A stretch of DNA of 64,000 nucleotides from Zingiber officinale (lineage: Eukaryota > Streptophyta > Magnoliopsida > Zingiberales > Zingiberaceae): NCBI RefSeq assembly GCF_018446385.1, contig NC_056003.1, positions 26,223,198 to 26,287,197 on the forward strand, in the 5' to 3' direction. The notes under the pieces are model-generated. The model was not told where the DNA came from. It searched no databases and saw nothing but the letters and a program-made list of their open reading frames with translations. The position numbers and the translations under genes are program-made. Shown piece after piece: positions 1 through 10,904 of the stretch; the first letter of the stretch is position 1, and every line of letters begins with the position of its first letter.

Positions 1-901
1 CACTCCATCCAAATAGAGAGTAAAATGTTCAGCGCCTAGACTAGTCAAAATTAGTTAGCTCAAAAAATTATATACCTAGTGTAAAAAAAATGAATGAACA
101 ACGCATTATCCTTGGACATGGTGCCATGATAAAATATTCAATAATTTACCCAATCACTCATCGTTCAAATTCCAATTATGGTACACTGCCGGTCTTCTAG
201 ACTTACCCGATGGGTAAACTACTAGGAAAAGATCACTCGCCTCCCCCAATTAGTTGAGAGAAAAAAAACAACACATTTCAGGACATCTTACATTTTATTA
301 AAAAAAAATGATATAAGGGTACTGGATATTAAGGTCCATTTTTATTTATTGCTTAGTTAATCGGAAGTGTAAATATATAATAAATGTTTTAATTATTTAT
401 ACGTTATAGACTCATATTTAAGATATAGGCAGATTTTATATTTTTATTACTTTAAATTATGAGTGACCTGCAGTGCAGGAGAAGTGTGATATTAAGAAAA
501 CATATAGCAGCATCTGAAAAATAATTAAGATAATGCCTAAAAACATTCAATATACTTTATACTGACATGAATTAAATTGATTAGATTATAATGTATAAGA
601 GAAGGCGATATAGCATTGAGAATATTTAGTTAACAAAACGAATCTAATTATAAGTTTGAGTATTTTTAGTGATATAATCTCTTATGGTTAATATTGATAT
701 TTTTCATGCATAAAGCTCAAATGAAAGGGAAGGTGAAAACTATATAGCCAACACCCAAATAGTTAGGATCAAGTCGACTTAATGATGACAATCATTTGAT
801 AGTTAATAATAAGTTAAATATATACAATATCCACTTTCACTTCTATGAAGTAGAAACATTTTACTATGTATAGAATGTTTTATCTCCACTCTGCATAATA
901 C
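1..901. other. AT-rich non-coding DNA, probably upstream intron of the MADS remnant
   Basis: No reading frame, repeat boundary or RNA gene can be supported here. The composition is AT-rich and matches the introns further right. SEP-type MADS genes normally have a long first intron, so this stretch could be intron 1 or 2 of the gene at 1655-2872. I found neither the MADS-domain exon nor exon 2 in it. Confidence 0.4.
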
Positions 902-1131
902 TTGAGTATATTCGAATTGGATCCCCAGGACGTAGCACAGCTGGGGGCGCATGGTTTCGTGGTCGAGAGGTTCAGGGTTCGATCCTTGGGGTGTCATTGC
1001 CTGGGATTAGCGTCCCGACCATGCGCTTTCAGCTATGTACATGTATTTCCCTCCCTTCATATCCGTGGGACCGGCTGTAGGGGTGCCGCTGATGTAGCGG
1101 TTCCACATTTTTTGAGTATATTTGAATTGGA
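902..1131 (+). mobile_element. tRNA-derived SINE with 20-bp target site duplications
   Basis: A 190-bp body (922-1111) lies between two 20-bp direct repeats (902-921 and 1112-1131) that differ at one base. The head looks like a tRNA gene: an A-box-like stretch around 930-942 (TAGCACAGCTGG) and a B box around 976-985 (GGTTCGATCC), the two RNA polymerase III internal promoter elements. The 3' end finishes in a short T run, as some plant SINEs do, not in a long poly(A). The long duplication is the mark of target-primed reverse transcription by LINE enzymes. It is not a functional tRNA: no acceptor stem can be drawn and no anticodon arm is evident. Confidence 0.8.
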
Positions 1132-1654
1132 CTCTTATAAAATCTCTCATGTTTAAGCCAAGCAAGGTAATTTATATTAATATAAGTGCATTTTAAGTCA
1201 GGTTCATGTTTTATCCTAGTTGAGTATAACATAAATATAAAATTTTAAACTATTCTTTTAGTTAATGTTATTTAAGGTAATATTAATGCAAATGAGGATA
1301 TTTTTTACTTATTAATTGAGATTAATTTGATGTTTTTGTTATACTTTTATTATATATGTATTTATTTAAGTACCCGTATCAATTTTTGTGTCAAATTTAA
1401 GCATCCATTAATTACCAATGTAATCATATATGGGTGTGCTTAGATATGCACATTTAAGTTTTAGTTAGACCATAATTAGGTACTAGTAGTTAAATGACTT
1501 CAATTTATGTGGTGGATAAAATTGCAAGTTCTCAAGTGTGACCATCTTTAATCTCTTCCCAAGGTTTTGCTTGATTTTAGTTAATTATTCTTATTTCCTA
1601 ACTTTTAGTCATCTTTTGGATCCATAACATGCTTATATTTGTATTGGCAAACAG
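1132..1654. other. AT-rich intronic sequence
   Basis: Non-coding. It ends at an AG acceptor (1653-1654) directly before the first recognisable MADS exon. Nothing else can be supported. Confidence 0.4.
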
Positions 1655-2872
1655 AGTAGCCAACATGAGTATTTGAAACTTAAGACACGTGTTGAAGCTT
1701 TGCAACGATCCCAAAGGTGGAATACTGTGATCTTAGTTATGAAAATACATGTCTCTTATGCAAAAATATATAAAAAATTATGATCTTACCATTTTCAATA
1801 TTGTTTCTCAATAAGATCTCTTTGATTTCAGAAATTTATTAGGTGAGGATTTGGGGCCACTCAATATCAAGGAAGTTGAACAACTTGAGAGACAACTTGA
1901 TGTATCATTGCGACAAATAAGATCAACAAGGGCAAGTTCACCCTTATGGCAAAAATAGATATTATTTTCTAATATGCAATATTGTTTCATCTATTGCTAA
2001 ATTTTGTTTGTGCTGATTCATATATTTTTGTGATTTCTTTGTAGTTTTTATCCACGACGAGTTTTTGGATATTGAAACATATAGTTACACTCAACTTCTG
2101 TCTGCAGACACAGTTCATGCTTGATCAACTCACAGACCTTCAAAAACGGGTGATATATAATTAGCAAAATATGCAAGTTGTTCTAGATAATCATTAATTC
2201 CTATTTTACATGGCAATTAGTAACAAGATTGTTGATCATGACAGGAGCAGATGCTTTGTGAAGCTAACAAACTAGCCCATACTATGTATTCTCATGGTTT
2301 ATTTAGTACATTTTAAGCATTTTCTCCTTCATCTCACAAACAATATCATCATTGAAGTCATTTTAAGACACTCATATGATTGTCCAAAAACACAATCTTA
2401 TTGATTTTGTTGCAGATCGTAGCAAAAACTTACTAGCGTAGACTCTAATGATATGAATCATACTGAGAAGCTTGGCATGGTTTTCATGTATTTGTGAAAC
2501 ACAGTTGGACGAAAGCACCCAAGCCAATCAACAACCGAGGGATCCAAGTACTGATGGTGTACCTTATGGTCATCCACCAACTGAACCGCAGGGCGATGGA
2601 TTCTTTCAACCCATTGTTCAACCGATCGAATCTGAACCTACACTTCAAATCGGGTATCTTATGCACAATGTATTTCTTAATCTCTTTCTACATCACAGTG
2701 TGAGAGTAAATGATGCTTTGTATGACCAATGGCTGATCATCTACTTCTGAACATTTGGTAGTTTAAGTTCATGCATATCGATTTCCTCTCTGTTGCAGTT
2801 ACCATCCAGATAAAATTGCAACAGTGGCTGTAGCAGCCTGTGCCAAGCGTGAGCAACTACATGTCAGGATGA
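1655..2872 (+). pseudogene. SEPALLATA/AGL2-type MADS-box gene, K-box and C-terminal exons, damaged
   Basis: Exons are recognisable by protein and by length. Exon 3 is 1655-1716 (62 nt, EYLKLKTRVEALQRSQ). Exon 4 is 1832-1931 (100 nt, [20 protein letters not shown]). Exon 5 is 2108-2149 (42 nt, TQFMLDQLTDLQKR). Exon 6 starts at 2245 (EQMLCEANK). Exon 7 is 2505-2653 (LDESTQANQQ to EPTLQIG). Exon 8 starts at 2799 (YHPDKIA). This is the K-domain coiled coil used for tetramer formation plus the SEP C-terminal motif of floral E-class transcription factors. Lesions: exon 6 loses the usual basic end after EANK, and its best GT donor (2286) makes it 41 nt instead of 42. In exon 8 the conserved ending PSVSNYM lies in another frame and meets a stop (2870-2872) where Trp is usual. 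The MADS domain is not in the window. It may be a pseudogene or a diverged gene; homology is far surer than function. Confidence 0.8.
1932..2107 (+). other. Probable GC-AG intron in the SEP-like gene
   Basis: The conserved 100-nt exon ends at 1931 and is followed by GCAAGT instead of GTAAGT. The intron ends in CTGCAG (2102-2107). GCAAGT is the usual form of non-canonical GC donors. No GT donor at this border preserves the reading frame. Confidence 0.6.
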
Positions 2873-3471
2873 ATTGTGTAACAACAATTGCCAAATCTAA
2901 CTTGCATCTCTATGTCAGTAAACCTTCGTTCCTACTGCAAATTTCTGTGGTTTATCCTTCACTAAAATTTGTTTGTTGTTAATTACTTGACACATAACTA
3001 TCCCATAAGGAACACTTGCAGTTTGTTTTCTCTTGAATACTATGAATATTTAGTAATTCTGAAATCCTTCAGGCACTCCACTCTACTCCACGGCAAAATT
3101 ATTAAGTAGTTCATTAGCCATGGGACACTGGAGGAATTTCCAAAATTTGAAAATGTTTAATATTATCACCATGGTTATTTAAAGATTTTACAGTGGAATT
3201 TAATGACTCCATTCACATAATGTAATCTACTCTGTCACTCTCACACACATGCACTTAAAGCTCTAGGCATAATTAACTCCGTACTTCAAATAATCAAAGA
3301 CATGTAAGGTTGTAATAGAGCTCAGCTGAGTTAAATTGTGTGTTATTGAAATTTATTTGACAAGGTAATTGAGCTAAGATGAGTTTAAAAGAATTAAACT
3401 ATTAAAATGGTTGTTCAAATTTGACTTATTTATTTTTTATAAATTTGAGTTTGATTCGTTTAAATTTTATT
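2873..3471. other. 3' flank of the MADS remnant
   Basis: AT-rich, no supported gene. It probably holds the old 3' untranslated region and ends at the target duplication of the copia element K. Confidence 0.4.
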
Positions 3472-3476
3472 AAACT

Positions 3477-3809
3477 TGTTGACGGTTGATTCATATCTGA
3501 ATGAATACTAATCCGAGGGGCGTCATGGAAGAAAAATTTGTTAAGATTGTTGTAACGAAATTCTATTACGATTTTTTATTACAAAATTCTATTACGATTT
3601 TTCATAACATAATTCTGGTACGATTTTACGAGGTCTGGTGTTTACGCACTATTTATAGAGATTATTATAAACCTATTGTATTATAAGAATCATTGAATGT
3701 GATTTTCTTGTATAGAGAGAATTCTAATAAAATTTCGACTATTTTTGTGAAGTACGCACGCTGTCGAACTACGAGGTTAAGAGGTGTTGCCTCTCTTCTT
3801 TGCACAACA
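3477..3809 (+). repeat. 5' LTR of copia element K
   Basis: 333 bp, TG...CA ends. It contains about three degenerate copies of a 26-bp unit built on AATTCTATTAYGRTTTTT. The 3' LTR holds about five copies, which explains the 53-bp length difference. Confidence 0.85.
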
Positions 3810-3810
3810 A

Positions 3811-3822
3811 TTATATCAGAGC
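3811..3822 (+). other. Primer binding site of element K, degenerate
   Basis: TTATATCAGAGC sits one base after the LTR. The usual copia site complementary to initiator tRNA-Met is TGGTATCAGAGC, so two or three bases have changed. Confidence 0.7.
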
Positions 3823-3847
3823 GAGATTTTGACAGATTTCTTCAACA

Positions 3848-4660
3848 TGTCGGGGACGACTTCTACGAAATTTGATATAGTGAAGTTTGACGGAACCGAG
3901 AACTTTGGATTATGGCAAAGAATGGTCAATGACTTGTTGGTACCACAAGACATGTGAAGGCGCTAGGAGAAACAAAATTGAAAAGCATGGCGAGATCGGA
4001 TTGTGAAGAACTTTAGACAAAGGCAATGACAACAATCAGGCTTTATCTTACGGATGATGTGATGTACCATATCATCAACGAGGAGTCACCGATGGCAGTT
4101 TGGCAAAAGATGGAAAGCCAGTATATATCAAAATCATTGACAAATAAGTTATATCTTAAGTAGAAATTATTTGAACTAAAGATGACAGAGGGAACCGATT
4201 TAAGCCAGCACATCAATGTATTCAACTAAATTGTAAGTGATCTGAAACGGATTAATGTGAAGATTGAGGATAAAGAAAAGATGCTGATGTTGTTGAATTC
4301 TCTACCTTCATCTTCTACATTTGAGAATTTGGTTACTACTTTAATGTGGGATAAGAAAACTCTTAAATTAGAGGAGATCACAGGTGGGTTGCTAGGTTTT
4401 CATTAAAGGAAGAAAATAAGAAATGAAGTTTCTCAGGAAGAAAAACTTACAGTAAATAGAAACCAAGAGCGCGATAGGAGTAACTCAGTATGGATCAGGC
4501 AGCAACAACAGGGTCTGCTCTAATGAAAAGAAAGAAGGTGATCACGTGCTACAATTGTGGAGACAAAGGTCATATGAAGAAAGATTGTCCAAAAATAAAG
4601 AAACATGTTGCAGAGAACAAAAGTTGTTCAACAAAGTCTGCAAAACATAATTGAAGAAGA
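3848..4660 (+). pseudogene. copia gag (element K)
   Basis: Starts at an ATG 38 bp after the LTR (MSGTTSTKFDIVKFDGTENF), a typical copia gag amino terminus whose product forms the virus-like particle. A CCHC nucleic-acid-binding knuckle follows at about 4548-4592 (CYNCGDKGHMKKDC). The frame is broken within the first 40 codons (stop near 3955) and again several times. Gag and pol would be one polyprotein in an intact member. Confidence 0.85.
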
Positions 4661-4719
4661 AAATTCATAGAGCAGTGATAGAGATATGTTATCAGTTATG
4701 TCAAGTTCGGAGCAACTAA

Positions 4720-5990
4720 TGAATGCATGAATCTTAAACTTTGCATGTTCATATCACATGACTCCAAACAAGGAGTGGTTTGACACCTATAAGACAGAGG
4801 ATTCTGGTTCAGTGTTGATAGAAAATGATGCATTATGTAGAGTTATTGGCATAGGGATGTTAGAACCAAATATTTGATAGTGTGATCAAAACCCTATGTG
4901 ATGTCAGATATATACCAGAACTAAGGAAGAATTTGATCTCACTAGACACACTAGATGATATTAATTGTAGTTATAGATCAATGAGCGAGGTGATAAAAAT
5001 TAGCAAGGGAGCTCTGACGATAATGAAAGGACAAAAGTTAGCAGAAAACATCTATAAGTTTATAGGGACTACAGTTGTAGGTGAAGTCACCTCGGTGGAG
5101 TCTGAATTAAACAGTATTATCTTGTGGCATATACGACTAGGACATATGGGTGAACATGGGTTGCTAGAACTTCACAAGAGAGATTTATTGAAGGATGTCA
5201 AGATGCGCAAGCTTAAATTCTGCAAATTCTGTGTTCTTGGGAAACAAAGCAAAGTGTAATTCAAGACAACAACACACAAGACGGAGAAGATTCTGGACTA
5301 CATACATACGGATCTTTGGGAATCAACTAGTGTAGCGTCACCTGGAGGGTACTTGTATTTTATGAGTTTTATTGATGATTCATCACAAAAGGTCTGGGTA
5401 TACTTTATACGTCACAAGTCAAAAACTTTTGTTAAACTATGAAAAACTGAAGTGGAGAACTAGACCAGAAGAAAAATCAAATGTCTTTAGTCAGACAATG
5501 AGGTTGAGTACACAGATTCAAAGTTTTAGAAATTTTATGAGCATCATGGGATTATGAGATATTTCTTGGTTCACCGGACACCACAGTAGAATGGTGTGAC
5601 AGAAAGGTTGAATATGACAATTATTGAGAAGGTAAAATGTCTCAGGTTGAATGCAGGGCTAGCAATGAATTTCTGAGCGAAAGCAGTTAATATAACATAT
5701 TTTCTCATTAATAAATCACCAAGGGCAGCACTAGAAGGCAAAGTATCATAGGAAGTATGGACAGGGAACCAGTAGATTACGCTTATTTTTATGTTTTTAG
5801 ATGTCCAGCCTATATGCACATATCTAGTGAGGAAAGATCAATGCTAGATACAAAGTCAAAGTAGTGTATCTTTTTAGAGTATCAGAAAGGAGTTAAAGGC
5901 TTCAAGTTTTGGGATCCAAAGGCAAACAAGGTGGTGATCAGCAGAGATATGGTGTTTGACGAGAAGGTCATGCTACAACGTACTCAGGAA
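4720..5990 (+). pseudogene. copia protease remnant and integrase (element K)
   Basis: After a weak protease stretch, 4882-5259 gives a continuous 125-residue frame with the GAG-pre-integrase pattern (LWHIRLGHMGEHG and a paired-Cys region CKFC). The integrase core follows: HTDLW near 5307 and FIDDSSQKVWVYF near 5370 mark the first catalytic Asp region, and a TPQ-NGV block near 5580 the last part. Stops interrupt it at several points. Integrase would insert the cDNA into the chromosome; this copy cannot. Confidence 0.85.
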
Positions 5991-6129
5991 AAAAGAAAAG
6001 AATTACCACAAAACAACAAAGAGAAAGATGTTGTGCATGTGTAGCTGGAGAGTCATTACTCCAATGATTCTAGCTTAGAGCACACGAAGCATTGCACTAT
6101 AGCTGGTGGCAGAACGAGATGAGCCGTAA

Positions 6130-6480
6130 AGCCACCCACTAGATACAGATTTGAAGAATTGATATCTTATGCGCTTATCACCAATAACAGAGACCCTATA
6201 TATTTTTAGGAGGCGGTACACAACTTTGAGAATGACAAGTGGATGAGTGCTATGACAGAGAAGATAGAGTTGCTACATGAGAACCAAACGTGGGATATAG
6301 TGGAATTTCCTAAGGAAAAATGAGTTATAGAGTGCAAGTGGGTTGTTGTGAAAAAGATGAAAGAGGTCGACAAATTGAAGAAGCTGCTGAGCAAAAAATT
6401 TGATATGAAAGATTTAGGTGAGGCCAAAAAGATTCTTGGGATGAAGATTCATAGGATAGGACTGTATAGAGATTATGGTT
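6130..6480 (+). pseudogene. copia reverse transcriptase with its catalytic core deleted
   Basis: The amino-terminal RT part (WMSAMTEKIELLHENQTWDI, CKWVVVKKM) runs directly into the distal part (KLLSKKFDMKDLGEAKKILG). The intervening roughly 130-140 residues, including the YVDD active-site motif, are absent; the join is near 6355-6370. A few internal stops are also present. The polymerase is inactive. Confidence 0.8.
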
Positions 6481-7293
6481 GTCTTTAAGTAGCTATGCAG
6501 AGAAAGTGTTGGATAAATTCAATATGAAGAATACAAAGTCGGTGAGCACACCCTTAGTGCATCACTTCAAGTTATCGAATACACAGTGCTCAAAGATAAA
6601 TCAGGAGATCCAAGAGATGTCAAAGGTTCCTTATGCCAATACAGTTAGTTGTCTGATGTATACTATGTTTACACAAGACCAGATTTGGCATAAGCTATTA
6701 GTATGGTGAGCAAGTTTCTCTCAAATCTTGGTCGATCGCATTGGGATTTGGTGAAGTAGATTTTCATATACTTGAACAATACAATTGATTATGACATCAT
6801 GTTCAGTAGACAGCTGGAAGATCCTTCGGTTGTTGGATACGTAGATGTAGACTATGTAGGAGATTTAGATGACAGGAGCTCTACTATAAGATACACATTC
6901 ACTGTGATAGGAGGACCTATATATTGGAAGTCTATGATACAATCTATTGTTGCATTGCCTACTATAGAGTCAGACTATATGGCAATAGCTAAAGTAATAA
7001 AGAAAGCTTTATGACTTACAGGGTTGGTAAGAGAACTGGGCGTTCAGCAAGGTGGAGTTAAGCTGTTATGTGATAGTCAAAGTGTTACCTATTTAGCTAA
7101 GAATCAGGTGTATCATGCGAGAACTAAGCACATTGATGTAAGGTTTCACAAGATCAGAGAGCTGATTACTTCCGGTGATATTCAACTTGAGAATGTTCAC
7201 ACTGCAGATAATGCTGTAGACATTTTGACAAAGTCAGTAACTACAAAGAAGTTCAAACATTGTTTGAACTTGATCCATATCTCTAGATGCTAG
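6480..7293 (+). pseudogene. copia RT connection and RNase H (element K)
   Basis: Recognisable blocks are the connection (YAEKVLDKFNMKNTKSVSTP), the RNase H start (VVGYVDVDYVGDLDDRSST), the middle (ESDYMAIAKVIKKAL) and the end (NQVYHARTKHIDVRFHKIRE, DILTKSVTTKKFKHCL). Two fairly long open stretches survive (6772-7014, 7024-7293), separated by one stop. It would remove the RNA strand during cDNA synthesis. Confidence 0.85.
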
Positions 7294-7383
7294 AGGAAGA
7301 AAGTCCAAACATAGAGATCCAGTTGGAGTTTTGCACAGATACTCGTGTTCTTTAAAGGAGTGAATATTCGTCAAGGTAGAGAT

Positions 7384-7769
7384 TGTTGATGGGTGACTCA
7401 TATATAAATGAAGGTCAATGCGAGAAATGTCTTGGAAGAAAAATCTATTAAGATTTTTTGTAATAGAATTCTATTATGGTTTTTTATAATAGAATTCTAT
7501 TATGGTTTTTCATAATAGAATTCTATTATGATTTTTCATAAAAGAATTATGTTATGATTTTTCATAACAGAATTCTGTTACGATTTTACCGAGTCTAAGA
7601 TTTAGAAACTATTTATAAGGATAATTGTAAACCTATTATATTATGAGAATCATTGAATGTGATTTTTTTATGTAGAAAGAATTATAATAAAGTTTTCGTA
7701 GCTTTTATGGCGTAAGCATACCACTGAACCATGAAGTTAAGAAATGTTGCCTCCCCTCTTTACGCAACA
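7384..7769 (+). repeat. 3' LTR of copia element K
   Basis: 386 bp, homologous to 3477-3809 but enlarged by about two 26-bp units in the tract 7450-7590. A degenerate purine-rich tract (AAGGTAGAGA, 7374-7383) precedes it as the plus-strand primer. Confidence 0.85.
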
Positions 7770-7774
7770 AAGCT

Positions 7775-8075
7775 CTCAATTTAAGATTGTTTATTTATTT
7801 TTTTTTAATATTTTTTAAGTGTTTTTTGGCTGGTCAGTGAGAGTGAGTTTGATTTATTTATCATATTGATTAAAAAATTTTATTGATAAATATATTCATA
7901 AACTTTATCCGTAGACATTGTTTATGACAATTCATAATATCTTTCATAAATATTAACTAAGTGAACAATATGCATTCAAATTTGTTCATCTAAAGATATG
8001 TCCTCAACTTAAAGCCACTTCTTCCGGTGCTGGTCTTCATAGCAAATCCTAAGTTATCTCCATCAACCACGCACT
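7775..8075. other. Intergenic DNA before the DUF3339 gene
   Basis: AT-rich, no ORF or repeat boundary supported. Confidence 0.4.
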
Positions 8076-8077
8076 GC

Positions 8078-8090
8078 TTATAAAAAAAAG
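8078..8090 (+). promoter_or_regulatory. TATA-like element upstream of the DUF3339 gene
   Basis: CTTATAAAAAAAA lies about 230 bp before the start codon at 8310, leaving room for a pyrimidine-rich 5' leader (8160-8210). Position and composition are the only support. Confidence 0.35.
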
Positions 8091-8309
8091 GAAAAGGGAT
8101 GCATGTTCCACAAACTTTTTCACGTTCTTTACAGAAAATCAGTGTCTTGGCATCTGATTCCGAGGTGTCTTTTCCTCATCAGCATCTTTCTCACTTCCTT
8201 CATCAGCTAAAAGCCCGTAATTGGGGGAATTTAATTAAGCAGCAGGAGGAGAGGTATAAGGTGCCAAGCAACCCTGTCGTTACGTTGGTGCTCTGGTTCA
8301 GCCATCAGG

Positions 8310-8516
8310 ATGAGGGACTGGGCTCCGTCTATCATAGCCACAGCTCTGTTTGCCTTCCTGAGCCCTGGGGTGGTGCTGCAGCTGCCGGGGAAGCGGTGGC
8401 CGGTGGACTTCTTGAACATGAAGACCAGCTTGGTCTCCGTTCTGGCTCATGCTCTCATCTTTGGCCTGCTTCTCATGTTGTTCTTTGTTATCTTGAAGGT
8501 TCATCTCTATGTTTAG
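8310..8516 (+). CDS. DUF3339 small plant membrane protein
   Basis: Single-exon ORF of 68 residues, the usual size of this plant-only family. Family features are visible: MRDWAPSIIATALFAFLSPG at the start, the LQLPGK turn, FLNMKTS in the middle and a second hydrophobic helix (HALIFGLLLMLFFVILKVHL). It should be a two-helix membrane protein with both segments of about 20 residues; the biochemical role of the family is unknown to me. The ATG is chosen because the family begins with M-x-DW. The ORF is intact with a TAG stop, in contrast to everything around it. It stands isolated between a dead copia element and solo LTRs. An overlapping longer frame at 8099-8590 has no family resemblance and is a shadow. 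Confidence 0.85.
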   Translation: MRDWAPSIIATALFAFLSPGVVLQLPGKRWPVDFLNMKTSLVSVLAHALIFGLLLMLFFVILKVHLYV

Positions 8517-9596
8517 TATACATGCAGCTTTATATACTTCTTCTTCTTCCAAAGGTCTCCACTCTAGTCCTAAGCAAGGTTGCCTTCTAATTAATTATGT
8601 CCCTTTACCTGGTGTTAGTGAATTGGTTGCTAGAATGCTAGTCATATTTCATGCTCATGACATGATAAGGTGAGTCATATTTGTCGATAAATTAAGGTCA
8701 GTTTGATGAGGATGATCATGATGATGATTTTTTGACTTATTTAAAATTTTAATATCCGAACCAATAGTTATATTTTAGAACTAATCAAGTCATTTCCACC
8801 CTCTGAAACAAAAAAATATTTATTTCCCAAAACTCTAATATTATTAATTGATTGAAACAATTTTCTAGTTGACTAGCATGAGCTAGGCAACACATGCTAG
8901 GCAACTCCCTTAACTCACAAGTCACATTAATTCAGACTTAATCTATCGATAAAAAGTATAACTTAGGAACACCTCTAAGTCAAATCCATACTCATATCAC
9001 TGATCAAGCTCTAAAAATGAATCTCCGACTTTAGTAAAGATTGTAGATGGTTAGAGATGCTTCAAAAATAAAAGTCTACGAGGAAACATAATCAATCATT
9101 GACATTTATATAATTGAAAGGAATATGATACATCGAAGTCAAACGAATGCTATAAGACTACATTAAAACTGAAATCGAAACAATGCATTCCAAATGTTGC
9201 CTTGAGTCTAAAGCTAGAGTCATTGTTCTTTACTTATTGTCAGAGGAGTTCCTACAAGCACAATGGAGTCTTCTGTGGGAGTGGACGGCGACTGGATCTT
9301 AGTCTCAATGGGAAAATGTCCAAGGAAAAAAGAAGAGTCCCTAGTTGATTTTGACTTCTCCCTTTTATACCAAAGATTCATCCGGTAGGTAGGGATCATC
9401 CACTCAAAACTCATAACCTACTAACATTCCATTAATATTAATGAACTGGGTTAACAGATCTAATCCATATCTAATAACATAAATCTCCCTCTGATTAATA
9501 CAAACATTATTTATCACTTAATGGGGCTTAATTTTAATGTCCATGGTTTGCATTGTTAACTAAGTATAAGTCCATCAAGTAGAGACTTAATCCTTC
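8517..9596. other. Unassigned DNA, possible old LTR fragment
   Basis: No ORF of substance. On the minus strand a TATAAAAGGGAG stretch (about 9357-9371) resembles the TATA of an LTR, and the flank looks like decayed retroelement sequence, but no matching second copy, PBS or duplication is present in the window. Confidence 0.3.
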
Positions 9597-10904
9597 AATT
9601 TGATACTAATTCTCGTGGCTTTTTCACATTTTCGTAAAAACTCGAAATACGCAACAAAAATAAAGAAGAAAAGAAGGGAAGGAGAATCCAAGCTAACATG
9701 TATTGGTTTTATTTGGTTCTGAGTCTGTAACGACTTCTACTCCAAGGCCCGCACTTGAGAGTGCTTTTATTGAGCAATCACTAATCAATCGAGTCGTTAT
9801 AAAAGCAATTCAAATTTAAGTACAAGTGATTGAAAAATAACAAAGATCGACGACTTAGAAGAAAAGATCTTGAGCGTAGTCATCGTCGAAGCAGCGCTCG
9901 GATGTCGTAGAGTCATCTATCGAGTAGCGCACAAGAGAGAAACTTCTTGGTATTGATGTACTGAAGGTGCTAGTTGAACTCTCCTTTTATAGCCACATCC
10001 GGGCACTTGGACTCCTCCCCGGGCGCCCCCAATGGGATGACATGGCATGCTATCGTCGAAACTTCATCCAGCAAAGTCTATCCATCTCTAGGCGCCCGGA
10101 CCAGTCCGGGCACCTAGACCGCTGATGTGGGTTGGCCAACAGAAGCGTAACACCACAGCTTGAAGATGAAGTTTGCTTGATCCAGGCGCCTGGATTAGTC
10201 TGAGCACCCGGACCGCCCGGGTACCCTCGGTGATGAAGGTTGGCCATCCGCAACACTTCCCTCTCAGCCACTGTCTCGAGCGCCTGGAGCAACTTCGAGC
10301 GCTAGAAGGTTCGGATGCATGGACCCAGTCCAGGCGCTTGGATGCCCTATTTTTTAGTTTTCAATCACCTCCACCAAGGAGTTAGAAATAAGCAATAATA
10401 TGTAAAGTGATGTAATATTTGATAGCCTCCAGACTGTCCGGTCCTGACTTTGAGTTTCACTGAAACTCTAGGTCAAACCTATGTCTACTATTCTCTCTAC
10501 AGGGAATGCGTCCTCACCTACTGCTCTTAAGAAAGTTTACCTTTTTTTCAAACTGGTCCTCTAAACCGTTTAGAAATTTGGTCAACATCCGAGACTTTAG
10601 GACTTTCACCTAGTGTCCTTGACCCTAGGATTTCTCGCCTAGTGTTTGCAACCTCCAGGACTTTCACCTAGTGTCCTCGACCGTAGGATTTTTGTCCGAC
10701 TTCCTCGACCTGCCAAGACTTCGCCCAGTCCCACGAGCCAAGACTTCCTTGCCTAGTCGCAACTAGGATTTTTCCTCTATCTAGACTCATTTAGAACCTG
10801 TCTACACACTTAGGTAAGTTTGTTAGATAACAATTAACCTTAACTATGAATCTTTGTCAATCATCAAAATCAGGTTCGATTAGCTGGTGCTCCATGCACC
10901 AACA
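9597..10904 (-). mobile_element. Diverged solo-LTR-like copy of family C (A)
   Basis: It aligns by eye with 20740-22010 and with the split LTR of element C. Shared blocks are the 'ggcgactcctact-caaggcccac' region, a GC-rich block with several GGCGCC or GGCGCC-like words (about 10010-10340), the repeated 'taggattt...cgcctagtgt' region (10600-10760), and an end in GCACCAACA (10896-10904). The left edge is eroded, so the start is approximate, and no clean duplication is visible. No interior sequence remains. Confidence 0.65.

Larger units (their letters stand above)
3477..7769 (+). mobile_element. Degenerate Ty1/copia LTR retrotransposon (element K)
   Basis: Two LTRs, each starting TGTTGA and ending CA, enclose a 3.6-kb interior in the copia order gag, protease, integrase, reverse transcriptase, RNase H. 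The flanking 5-bp duplications are AAACT (3472-3476) and AAGCT (7770-7774), one mismatch apart. Numerous stops and frameshifts and a missing RT core show that it is old and dead. It lies just downstream of the MADS remnant, in the same orientation. Confidence 0.9.

Noticed and set aside
922-1000. Functional tRNA gene
   Set aside because: The B box is good but no acceptor stem or anticodon arm can be formed and the segment continues as a SINE between target duplications.
8099-8590. 163-codon gene
   Set aside because: Overlaps the DUF3339 ORF in another frame and resembles nothing; the DUF3339 frame has clear family motifs.
9357-9371. Promoter of a minus-strand gene
   Set aside because: TATAAAAGG motif present, but no ORF follows; more likely a decayed LTR.
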